A DNA stretch of 64,000 nt from Vanrija pseudolonga (lineage: Eukaryota; Basidiomycota; Tremellomycetes; Trichosporonales; Trichosporonaceae): the NCBI RefSeq assembly GCF_020906515.1, contig NC_085855.1:1178001-1242000 (forward strand). Reading direction: 5' to 3'. Of this stretch, positions 22,151 through 33,307 are shown piece by piece. The first letter of the stretch is position 1. Each line of letters opens with the position of its first letter. The translations under genes were made by a program, and so were the position numbers. Under the pieces are notes generated by a model, which saw nothing but the letters and a program-made list of their open reading frames with translations, made no database searches and had not been told where the DNA came from.

Positions 22151-24108
22151 CTAGATCGACGTGCCAACATGGCGGCCCTCGTCGGCGTCAATCCTCGAGT
22201 CCATGATGAGGTTCTCTGGCCTAAAGGCCCACTTGTCAAACGTGTCGACGATACGGTGCCACTCCTCAATCTCGAGGTTGCGCACCGTGGTGGTCCGCGA
22301 CACGGCGCGGCCAGCGTACGGGCTGTCCTCTGCCTCGATCTTGTCGAGCAAATTCTCGGCGCCGAACGCGAGGCTCGGCAGCACGACGGACAGCGGCTGG
22401 CTCTCGCGCACGAAGAGCTTGCGGAGGACGTACTCCCACGAGTCGCGGGTCTCAGGCAGCACTAGCGGGTCAGTGCGCGGCAGCAGCTCGAGGCCGAGGA
22501 GCAGCGGGCGGTCGATGACCTCGCTCTTTGGCGGGCGCTTCTTCGGGTCGAGCACGAGCGCCTCGCCGTCCGCAGCGACCATGCGCGAGCGGTGCGCGGG
22601 CGGGAACCAGTCGTCGCGGCGCGTGAGCGTCACTTCCGTGGTCGGGGGCGGGGCAGCAATCGTGTTGCTCGACCGCGGCTGCTTGGCGCTGCGCTCGCGC
22701 CAGTCCATGTCGGTGTAGGTCCGCTTGGAGCGCTTGTCGACGTCCGGCACGTGGTGGTACGGCGGCAGGGGCCGGATGTGGAACAGGGCCTGGGCGAGCA
22801 CGCTGAGCTTTCCGCGGATCGTCTCGCCGCTTTGCGCCATGATACGCTGGGCGTGGCGTGTCAGCGCTGTCGTGCCCCCCGCTTCGCGCAACTCACATCG
22901 TACACGCTCTGCGTCACCAGCAGCGCGACGCGCACCCGGCCCCACTGCCACAGCCACGAGCGGCCGTACTCGTCTGACCCGACAACCGTCGTGATCCACT
23001 GGGACACCATCTGCTCGCCGAGCGTAGTGTCGGGGACGGACGCGACGAACGTGATCGGCGGCGCCATGGCCAGCCAGGGCCGCTTGGTGGCCTCGACGCC
23101 CGTCTTGTCGGCGTCGTACACCGGCAGCTTGGGCCATACCTCGGGGCTCGACAGGATCCCGGGCACCGTGTCCCACAAAAACGGGGACGAGATGCTAAAC
23201 TTGAGCCGGTCGTCGAGCTGCGAGGGGTAGATGCGCGTCATGTCGCGGTCGGCCGCGCGCTTGGGAAAGTCCTTCATCCGCTCGGCGTCCTGCTGGTGGT
23301 TGAAGTCCCACGAGTTGGGCGGCGCCCAGTCCGGGTCGAACCCCAGTCCTCGCGACAGCTGGTTGACGGCCGGGTCGTTCGCGACCACCAGCACGGGCGT
23401 GCGCGCCTTCTCGCCGTTCTCTTTCGGCGGGATCTTGGCGGGCACGGCGTGCGCAACGTCCCAGGGGGGGAAGGTGAACTGGCCCGAGTTGCGGCGCTTC
23501 GTCTTGCCCATCTGCGCGCCAATCGGCCCGACCTCTGCCGCGACCTTGGCCCAGTCCTTTGGCGTGGTGGTATCCCGCCCGCCGGCGAGCAGCGCGCGCG
23601 TCATGATGCCCGTCGACGCATACGCGTCAATCACCACCTCGTTGTCCCGCAGCCCCAGGTGCCGCACGAACTGGTTCGCGATCGTCGGGTTGGTCAGGTA
23701 GTGCCGCTTGACCGACTCGCGCATGCCTGCGCTCGTCTCGATCGCGCTCGCGCGCGGGATCATCGTACGCCATTCTGCCGGCGGCGGTAGCGGCGGCAGG
23801 CGTAGTTTCGGCATCGGGGTGTGATGGGGTCGGGAGTTGAGGTCGATGATCGCATCGACTTGCCGACTTTCTGAAATTGCTGGTGGCGGAGATGTGAGCG
23901 GGAGCATTTTGGTGGAGGCTGGTGGAGGCGGGGTGGCACTTGTGTGGGGTATGCCTGTTCTACCACTTGCAACGACTGCAGCAGCCGCTGTGTCGGTGCT
24001 GGGGGTGTGTATGTTGAAGGGGGTCATGTTCAGATCCCTCAGAAGCCGTGGATACCTCGCACGAGGCCGGCGTTGGCGGTACTTCCCTCCCGGCGCAGCA
24101 CTCACCAT
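22151..24108 (-). CDS. Mitochondrial transcription factor B / rRNA adenine dimethylase-like protein
   Basis: Two exons (minus), 22897-24108 and 22151-22846, giving up to 635 aa. The AdoMet-binding Dim1/KsgA/mtTFB fold is suggested by SVKRHYLTNPTIANQFVRHL, VVIDAYASTGIMTRALL, VLVVANDP and later LKFSISSPFLWDTVPGIL, followed by VTQSVYD...RIMAQSG in the helical C-terminal domain. The match is to the divergent mtTFB branch rather than to canonical dimethylases, because the NLPY-like catalytic motif is not seen. The likely role is promoter melting by mitochondrial RNA polymerase (yeast Mtf1) or mitoribosome methylation. The first 27 residues are Arg-rich with no acidic residue before Asp25, like a presequence. 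However GTGAGT directly follows this ATG, so an ATG at 24027 is an alternative start. Confidence 0.75.
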
Positions 24109-27100
24109 CGCCCGCCACCTCCAACCACACTGCCCCGCTCATAACACACGCGCACAAGTTCACCACCACACGGATATCCACCAGTCTCGGGCAGCCCAGT
24201 CTCGGGTATCAGCGCCAATTCAAAGCCTAGCCACATGCATACTGCACGTGCACTGCCATGGCCGACGAGTGAACCACGGCCACCGCCGCCTCCTCCACCC
24301 ACAGCCCACTACACTACCACAACAGCCCGTGGATCACGCACACAGAGCGCCACTTTCCCATAAACCGCTCGCCCCGATAACTACTAGATCTGCAGCGCTA
24401 CGCAGGCTAGGCTGTCGGAGGCTATCGGAGGCTTCCACTGATGCGAGCGCCGAATACGAGTCCGCGGTCCTGGTCCCACCACCCCGCCCCCGTAGCTCTA
24501 GCCCCGGAATGTAGCGGAAGTTGCTGTCGGCGCGCCCGCATTCCGCACGAGGCAAACTCTGTCCGTGTCGCGTGCACCGGGCGGGTCTGAAAGCCGTTAG
24601 TTACAGTAGTGAGTCACGGGTGCACGGGCAGTGACGGGCATGACGGGCACCGTGTAGCACGTGCTGACCTGCCCGTGTGTATCCTCCGGTGCAAACACTC
24701 CTCCGAGGTAGTGGTACAAGGTACGAGTGGCACAGCCTCTCACCCCATCAGCCGTTAGTCGTATCGCAACCCCACGCGTCATATCGCGCTCCACACGTCA
24801 TCCGACATGAGCGGTACACACGCGGTAGTAGCCGCGGCTCGGAGGGCGACAAACACACATACGGCTGCGGCTGCTGTGTTTGTGTTGCGCGCCGTTTGAT
24901 CGCCGCATGTTGTCACCGCCGCTCACTCCGCCATGATCCACTGGATAGGAACGGCGCCGCGCGTGCTGCCGGCGCGCGGGGCCCTGAAGTGTTATGTTAG
25001 TTGGAGCTGGCGTCGCCAGCGATTATGTTAGTGAGCGTCGTCGTAGGCGGCGGAAGCAGCGGCGGGTTGCGTGCCGTGTACGTTGTGTTGGGCGGCTGGC
25101 GGCTGGCGTCGCCGGGTTGTATACGGTGCGCGCTGCCTGCTTGCTCCTGCCTCATGTCTGCGGGTGTGTGCGTGCGATGGTCGTGGCTGCGGGTGCGGGT
25201 GCGTGCTGGCATCCTTTTTCTCGGGTATGCAGTGTGTGTGCATGTGCATGTGCACGCCCAGGTCCCATAACACCCACCACTGGGCGCGCCCAAGCGAGGT
25301 CCAACCTGCCTGCCCCCCGGTGCCAGTACCGCCAGTACCGTCAGTACCGCGTTCCCAGGACCTGGTGCCAAGGCCGAGCACACCATCAAGACTGCGGCGC
25401 GGCGTGCGTGACATGAGCTGCGCGGCATCGTACATAACCAGTGCCTTGCTGTCCCAACTGTCCGTCACGGCGATTATTACCTGCGTAAGTAGGATACCCA
25501 CTCCGCACCACTGGCTCCGCGGTACGTGTGGCAATGACGGTAGACCCTCTCCCGCGCTCAGGGGTTGGTCTGCAGCCCGCCAAACCCCCCAGCCCCGGCG
25601 GTAATGTCGGTTCGCAGTTGGGCTCGTTTCGTTTGGGTTGTGCGTTTTTGTGCGACGTACCCTCTCCCGTGCGCGCGGGGCGAGCGGGGCTGGTAACGTG
25701 TCGATCCCCATGTCCCTAGTATTTGTTTGTCCGTCCAAGGTGCAACAGCACCCCGGCACCATCGGCGGTTATATTGCCATTACGGCAAACGCAGAGGCCA
25801 TACCTGATGGCTCCACAGCGTTTACACTATCCCATGTCCCCAAATACCTGGACGGTGCGGGACCGACGCAGCGGAAGGTAGGTGGTGTGTGATGTCCCCC
25901 GCCTTCTGTGATCTGCAGCGCGTGCACGCGGAGCTTTGAGAGAAAAAAAGGGGTTTTTTATCAGGCTCGTCCAAAGCGTATTATGTATGTTAGGCAGCGA
26001 TAACCGGTTCGCTCGTGGTGGTCGCCGACAACCGCGGCAATGTAAGACGTGGCATGTTGAGCGCGCTCCGTCTTCTGCACGTGATGTAATGGGAGCCAAC
26101 AAGGTGGGCGTGGTGGGCAGCTGTCAGACAACAACGAGAGCGGGAACGCTGTTGAGAACGCGCTCCGCGGTTTGAGTTTGGTGATGCAAAGGGACCGGAT
26201 CGAGGAGAGACGAGGTGAGCAAGTCAAAGGAAGGCCCAGGCAGAGCAAGGTGGTGTGTCGATGTGCCAGGTACCAGGAACACACTACTCCCCCTGCTAGA
26301 CTGGTTTCAACTCAAGCCCCGCGGCGTGCATGCTAGCTGCTGCTGCTGCGTGGCGCCTGCTGCTCTGCTGCTGTTTCCCTTCCTGCCTTTGACCACCTCT
26401 TCTGCCCGTTGTCCCCGTCCCTTGCCCCCCCCCCTTCCCTTCTCGTCCCTGGACTTCTCGACCCCTCTCGCCATGCGGCACGCAGCTTGCGCCAAAACCT
26501 AACACCTTGTAGATCAGTCGGCGAGTCAATGCCACTTTTGATGCTTGCACGCACCAGCACACGCACGTACCACCAACACGCCAATGCACGGGCCAGAAGG
26601 GCCGTTCTGCGCGCGTCGTGACCCCCGGCCCCCCTCCTGCCACTCACTGGCGGCGGGGTGCGGGGAACAAAGAACTCGGAGACTGCAAGCAGCCACACTG
26701 TCCCTCAAGCCACGCCACGGCCCCGGCTGCATCACGCCGCCGCCGCCTGCAAGCCACCACAGGCCAACACCTGGCTTGTTCGGCAACTGGCACGCAGCAT
26801 GTCAGCCAACCAGTCAGCAGCCCCTCGTTCCCCTCCACCAACCGATGCTGCGCCGACGACGACGTCGTCTGCCAATCTCCGTCTTGAAACAATAGAATGC
26901 GCAAGGGGGTGCTCTCCAGCCATCCCTTTCGGGCGCTTGCTCTGCACCCTTGTCACACTTCAAGTTCCACAGGACGGGGCATCAAAGGGAGGCAGCAAGA
27001 GGAGGCAGAGCAGAGCAGATCACACTACTCGGGCGCGAGGTCTCGTAGCGCAAGCTGGAATGCGGCGTACAAGAGGCGGGGTGGACCGTGGTTACGGCGC

Positions 27101-28165
27101 TGGGATCCTCGGGACGAGTGGTGGGCGGCGAGTCATGGTATCGACGACACAGACAGACGGCCGAGGCGACGGGCAGTTTACATGGGTCTAGGTCTTGCTC
27201 GACGCGGTGTGTACGAGGCTTTAGGCCCTGCGAGCTCGCGCGCGGCAAGAACGGCATGGACCTACGGGGCTTGGAGGTTTGACGTCTGAGGATGTCAAGG
27301 AACCTTTTGTGCTACATTTTGCGTGTTCCTGATAACGGCATGGGTTCATGGCAACACAACACGGTCGTTTGCCGTCCTTTCGCTTTTGCTCCTAATTGCC
27401 CCCCTTCTCGTCCCTCGCATTGCCTAGACTCAGAGACTGTGGGCAGCCCAGACTGTCGGTCGGTCGGTCGGTCGGTCGGGAGCTAGGCAGTGTGTCATTG
27501 AACGGGTCTGTCGGGTGAGCCTACAACGACACAAGACGCACGACAGCACAACGGCACTACACCAACGGCAACGACGCACGGCAGCATGCCAGAGGGACCC
27601 GTTGGTGTGTCTCGCGCTCTCTGACACAACGTAAGGCTCGCACAACCTTGTCTCCTCTTGTCAACACCATATTGTCGTCTCCCTTTAATCCTCATCATCC
27701 CAACTCCAAAGTCTCCCAATCCCGCAGCATCACGACAAACCAAATCCCCCTTCCCCCCCACCAACACATTCTTCCATCTTGGCAACAACACATCAACATC
27801 CTCATGACCATCAACAACACGCACGCGAGGCGATAGACTTCAAACAGACCGCCCCAGTTCCCCATCACCTGGTCTTTTAAACTTTGGCCCGCGCACTCTT
27901 ATCCGTGCTTTGGTCCGCGCGCCCCGCCCTGGCCGAACTCGGCCCTCCCCTCACCCCCCCGCCCCCGACCTTTTCGCGCAGACAAGCAGCAGAGCAAGCA
28001 GATATCGCCGCGGGCACGCACAGCTTGCACAAGCAGAGACATCAGCTGCATACCAGCAAGAGCACGGCTCGTCGTCGACGTCGTCGTACCCCCGTGTCGC
28101 CCTCTGGCCAACCTAAACAGCTCGGCGCGCTACCACTCTAGCCGGGTACCCGGAGCGTACGAGAA
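24109..28165. other. 4-kb gene-free region
   Basis: The largest non-coding gap in the window, between divergent genes. Frames on both strands (for example around 25028-25762 and 26658-27191) have no domain, no coherent splice structure and composition typical of random GC-rich DNA. Seen are a direct repeat of TGACGGGCA near 24632-24650, a palindrome AGCACGTGCT at about 24656-24665, a CAGTACCG repeat at about 25324-25350, a GTCG x6 tract (27455-27478), and an A7GGGGT6 stretch near 25944-25960. CT/CCA-rich DNA occurs close to 28165. No tRNA B-box was found. It may hold long leaders, a non-coding RNA or a decayed gene. Confidence 0.45.
27455..27478. repeat. GTCG x6 tetranucleotide microsatellite
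   Basis: Six perfect GTCG units in the 4-kb gene-free region. Confidence 0.85.
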
Positions 28166-31100
28166 ATGTCTGGTGAGCAGTCGTGTCCAAACTCTCCGCA
28201 AACCACCTCTGCGTTCGTTGCTTCACGCATCGCATCGCTGTCACGCTCGCCCACTTCGCTTGCCGGTTCCAGAGAACGCGGAATTCTTGCCTCTCGCTTC
28301 CATGCGACGTCGCACCAACACGCGGGCGGGCGGCGTCGTTGCAGGATCGATTCAACGCCACGACACGAAACTCTGTTTACTGACTGCCCTTGCAGACTTC
28401 CCCTTTGTCTCAGCCACGTCAGCCAATGCAATCATCTCCGAACTGCGCCCCACCATACTCTCCGGGCCCGCTCTTGGCCATGTCAATGCCATCCTCGACG
28501 AGGTCCTCGTCTCCATCATTGAGGCGTCGGCATCACTCAACCCTGCCGATTTGAGGACAAAGGGCTTTCCCGCAGTCTTTGCCGAAGCCGCCTCGGAACA
28601 GCACGCCTCGGTGGGCTCTCTCGGCCGCGCTGCCATCGGAGAAGCAGAAGTCGAGATCCGCAGCTGGTATGAGGCGCACCCCTCTGCCCGCGATGGCTTC
28701 CGCGGCTTTCCGCCACGAGGCAATGGAAGGGGCTTAACCGAAGAGGCTGAGAGAAGAAAGAAGGAGTTCCCCGTCGCAGAAGCCGTCGAGCTCATGAGGC
28801 TCAAGACGTCTTCCTTCTCTGTGAGTTCTTGCTGCGCGGGGGGTTGTCGGCGTCTGCCGCCGCCGCCGCATGGAGGCATGTGGTGTGGGGCCGAGGCGTA
28901 CGTCGAAGGCCGTTGTCGCCCCTGAGGGCGTGTGCAGCACCAGTGTGGCAGACGCCGATCACGACGAAAGGATGCTCCTGTGGTGTTTGAAACGGCAACC
29001 GTGACGCTGACGCCTCATGCCCCCAGACCTTTGCCCCTGAGCCTTCCCCTCCACAACACGACGTCGACAGCACGTTTGCCCTATGGCAGCAAGCTGGTGG
29101 TGATATCGGCGAGGAGACAGTATCCCCAGCTGCCCTCTGGCTCACAGCGGTGTTAGAGTACGTGGTTGTCGTCACTGACCGTCACTCCGCAGTCGTCCTG
29201 ACACCGCCTCCCAGACACATCTGCGAGCACATCTTATCAAAGTTGACCCAGGTCCTTGGCCGCGACTGCGTCTCCACGACAGCAGACACTGCAGACCTCT
29301 ACACCGCAATATGCGAGGACGACAGCATGTACGCCATCTTCACGCGGATGAAGGGTGTGTAAAAGGCCATCAGGTCCCAGTGTACCTTGCTGACCCCCTC
29401 CCCCCCTAGTGCGAACAAAACTGGAACAGGAAGCACGAGGAATGGCCGGTCCTAAGCGACCGTTTCGGAGTACAAGCGGTCCCTCACCGACGGTCGAGCC
29501 TGCAGTGTCACCAGATGGCTCGTTCGCATCCCTGCCAGCGTCCAACCGGGACGATTACAGACTGCACAAGAAGTATGGCAGCACGGGCGCCAGCAGCACA
29601 AACCGCCCTGCGAGCGATCAATTTGCTCGTGTGCCACTGGCCACGAACAGCAAACCGCCCCCTGTGCCCTCGTCTGGCCAGCACAAGAGAGCCTCGAGCG
29701 TTCTCAGCCTGTCGGCAAGACAAATTATCGGCGCATGGCAGCAGGGGCAGGATGAGACGGACAAGAGCTCGAAGCGGTTGTCGGTTGGCCAGGCTGAGGA
29801 CGACTTTGACGCCCTGATCCGCAGCGGCGAGACGATGCGTGTCAGTTTGACCCCAAGTCGTTTGAGCACCTTTGATGTGAGTTGGATCAAAGCGGAGAGG
29901 GGACCGTAACGCTGACCTCGGCTCAGCCCTCCTTCATCTCTTCGAACATGCGGGACAAGAGGAATAGTGGGGCTACTAGCGACTACATCTCAGCACAACA
30001 ATCCTCCAGCGAGTCGTCATTGTTATCTAGCAACAGCACACAAGCGAGCACAGCCGAATCCGGGATGGTCACTGGAGCATCGCAGCGCGTAGCCGCTGGC
30101 CGCAGCCTGTCGGCTGCAACAGCAAAGGCCGGTACTGTTCGTCGTTCAACCATCGAGGAGAATGAGGAGGAGGGGACGAATGCCGAACCAGAGGTGGAAA
30201 CGCTCAAGGCCGAGCCCGAGGCGTACCAATCGACCTCCCCAGCGACTGGCTCGTCCTCCGCCTCTGGGTCTGGTTCGGGATCAGGTGGCACCCAGGTCGA
30301 CACCCCAACACCCCGTGGCTCCTTGCTGAGACTGCCTGCGACGGCAGTAGCATCCGAACCTACCAACTCACCTCATTCATCGCCTGGCGCGGTGCATGAC
30401 TCGCCTCGCGCTGCCAGCGAGGGCGCAGATGAAAACAATGGGACACAGACTGTCCGTCTGCGCGCAAAGCCCGCCTCTGTGCGTGACCGTGGAAACACGG
30501 GCGACCTGTCCGACTTTCTCAAGAACACTGCACCTGTCGAGTACATCAAGGGCACAGCACCGGCCGAGCCGGCAGTTGAGGCGTCGTCGTCGACCACGCT
30601 GCCCCAGGTCCAGGTCAACAACGAGCCCGTCGTGGACAAGGGGATTGAGAACATTGCTGTGAAGAAGAAAGGACCCAGGTTCAAGGCGATCATGTCCCGC
30701 ATGTCGGTGCAGAAGAAGGACAAGAAGGACGACGACCCAGGCATCAAGGCGTGGGCTGAGAAGACCCTTGTGCCCTCGCCTTCGAACCAAACATTAAAGT
30801 CGCACGGAATGAACGGCGGCGACAAGTCTCAGCTCTGCAGCAAGAAGTCTTCTAGCAGTTTTGCCTCGGCTTCAACCCTCATGCCGCCTGCGCTATCGCC
30901 GGCAGCCTCGATCGACTCTGTTGGTTCGACACCGCTCACTACGCGCGAAGTGCTGAGAAAGCCTTCGCTAGTGCGCAAGTGGGCGGCGCAAGTGACTGCT
31001 GGAGAGCCCAACCGCCGTCGCAGCCGCTCACCGCTCATGCCCAACTCGCCCATGCTGGGCTCAGAGCAGCAGCACGGCGAGGATGAGGAGCTGGGCGACA

Positions 31101-32365
31101 CGTTGACGGAAGAGCCGGCGTCCATGGAGACCAGCGAGGTGGGCCTCGGCCTCGGCTCACCTGCTGTCATTCATTCCCGGGCTACCAACGGCCACATCAG
31201 CACCATCGAGGAGAGCGACTACTACGAGGACTCGCTTGGTGCTGCCGGAACAAGGGACACGATCGAGACGAGCGCGACGCTGGACACGATGGCGACCATC
31301 GACACGGTGGACCGCGGACCGCAGGGACCCGAGCAGGCTCTGGCCGTGTTGACGGCCGCGTCCAAGTCCAACTCTCCTGTCACGACTCCGTCTACCCCGG
31401 ACGAAAGGTTCCAGACGTCAGCTCTCCCGAGCAAGTCCAGCAAGAGCAAATCGATTGCTTCGGGCCGTTCGTCGCTCGTCTTCTCCAGCTCGGTGCAGTA
31501 CGGGGACAACGAGGACGGGGAGGAGGAGCGCGCGGCGGCTGCGTCCACGCATGGGACGACCTCCGCCACCGAGTCCCCTTCCATCGACTCGGTACCCCCC
31601 GCCTCGGCGCTCCCTGCCAGGGTGTCTCACAAGAAGGCTCGCTCTCGCCACTCGAGCTATGCGTCCTTGTCTCGACGCCCGGAGCCCGTCGAGCCGGGCA
31701 AGAACTTTGTCGATGTTGCCGACCTCGTGCCGCTCCGCCAGCTCCTGGACCACGCGACAACAGCGCGCGAGTGCCAACTGCTTCTGGACGCCATCCTGAG
31801 CCAGCTTGGCGTGCCCCGCGGCGAGATCCTCGGAGGCACCGTCGCCCACCCCGACGACCGTGTCGTTGCGTGGCTCCTGTCCGGCCGTGAGGGCCCAGTG
31901 GGAGACATCACCCCGGTGCACCCCAAGTCCCACTCGCGCGCGTCGTCGTACGCTGGCGGCCACGGGCGTACGTCATCCAAGCACATGCCGAGCAGCCGGA
32001 GCGCGAGCAGCCTCAGCGGCCGGCGCCGCATCGCGCCCGAGGCGGCCAACAAGAACCTCCCGGCGCTCCCACCTCCCTCGCCGCTCGGCGAGGAGGCTCC
32101 CGCGCTGACGCCGATCGCTACAGCGCCAGTCACCCCCGAGCCCGCCCCCGTTACCCGCACGCCCGTCGTCTCGCCGCCGAGCCGCAAGCAGCCGATCGCC
32201 ATCGAGATTGGCGCCACCGCTGGCGAGATTGACTCTGCGAGGAAGGCCGACGCCCGACGCGCCCGGCGCGCGTCGGCGCCGCTCATGAGCCCCAGCCCTG
32301 ACCTTGGGCTGACTTCAAGCCCCAAGCTGGCCAGCGCGCTCGAGGTGCCCTCCCCGCGCATGTAA
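28166..32365 (+). CDS. Large disordered protein with N-terminal histone-fold-like (H2A-like) module
   Basis: Proposed exons are 28166-28172, 28396-28820, 29027-29157, 29215-29354, 29410-29876 and 29927-32365, giving about 1,202 aa. The first intron (223 nt) and 7-nt first exon (ATGTCTG) are the weak part; everything from 28396 on closes well. Residues about 1-190 look structured: ATSANAIISELRPTIL and LGHVNAILDEVLVSIIEA, then AALWLTAVLEHICEHIL, which resembles the H2A segment containing AVLEYL, then LYTAICEDDSMYAIFTRM like the last histone helix. The remaining 1,000 residues are Ser/Thr/Pro-rich and disordered, with a basic patch (KKKGPRFKAIMSRMSVQKKD). A semi-conserved block near the C-terminus (VDVADLVPLRQLLDHATTAR) ends in RRARRASAPL. 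Chromatin or DNA association is inferred from the fold only. The family is not recognised. Confidence 0.7.
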
Positions 32366-33307
32366 TGCGCCGTCTCTCTATTGTCAAATGTCTCGAACAA
32401 TCTGTGAAACATCTAGGAAGGATAGACCTGTATAGACCTGGCTTGACCCAAGGACATTGGGCTGTAGAGTATTAACATATGGTATGCATGCCGTAGTACT
32501 TGGCGCGGGGGGGAAGCGGGTGCGAGCTGGGGGCGAGACTGCGCCGACGGCCTCAGGAGTGCGCGGGGTGCGAGCCGGTGTGTCCGTCGAGGTGCAGAGA
32601 GTGCAGTGTTAGTTGGGTCCCGCCTCGTGCCCGTCGCCACGGGCTGTTGGTCAGCCAGGCATCCAGGCAGCCGGCCAGCCAGGCAGGGGCAGGCAGCGAG
32701 CGTCGCCGTCGCCGTCCAGTCAGCAGGCCATCACACATCGCCGGCAACCACACCATCTCGAAACAATCCTCGTGCATATCCAAATCCATAAGACGACAGC
32801 GCAGTGACCATAAGACGACAGCGCAGTGACCATAAGACGACAGCGCAGTGACGACACCGAAGCGCCGCCGCACACAGCCAGCCTCACGCGCCTACGGCGC
32901 GTTCGGCTGCAATGTCCACCCGGCATGAAACTCCACCACCCGTGTTTGTCGGGCCCGGAGCGATTAATGGGCGGTAGTAAGGCTCGCTCTCCGCTCGTCG
33001 GCCCGCGCCCAGCCGAGTGGTAGCAAGGCGTAGACCCCCCCGAGGGACGGGGGGTGGGCTGTGGGGGTCCGATGTTGGCGTTGGGAGAGAACGACAGCCG
33101 CAGGCTGGCGTTCTTAAATATTGCGGCTGGGTGCGAGCGCGGCGCTTGCGGCGTTTTTTGGTCGATTTTGCCCCCGCTCCCTGTGGTGGTGGCTCAAAGT
33201 GGCACTTGGTGCATTACGCCCTATTAAGACAACTGTGTACAAGACTACTACTGGCGAATGCTGAACGGACTGGACTGGGACTGGGGCTGCAACGGGGTCG
33301 TGCCTGC
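32366..33307. other. Convergent 3' intergenic region with minisatellite
   Basis: 942 bp between two converging genes. No protein gene is supported. It contains a three-copy 22-bp tandem repeat and a CCAGGCA-rich stretch at about 32650-32700. The rest is probably 3' UTR sequence of the flanking genes. Confidence 0.55.
32786..32851. repeat. 22-bp tandem repeat, three perfect copies
   Basis: The unit CCATAAGACGACAGCGCAGTGA is repeated three times without a mismatch, then breaks at CGACACC. It is the only minisatellite in the window. Perfect identity suggests recent expansion. Confidence 0.9.

Noticed and set aside
25028-27191. Overlapping frames of 177-244 codons in the 4-kb gap
   Set aside because: Composition and codon pattern look non-coding, and no set of exons with consensus sites gives a sensible protein.
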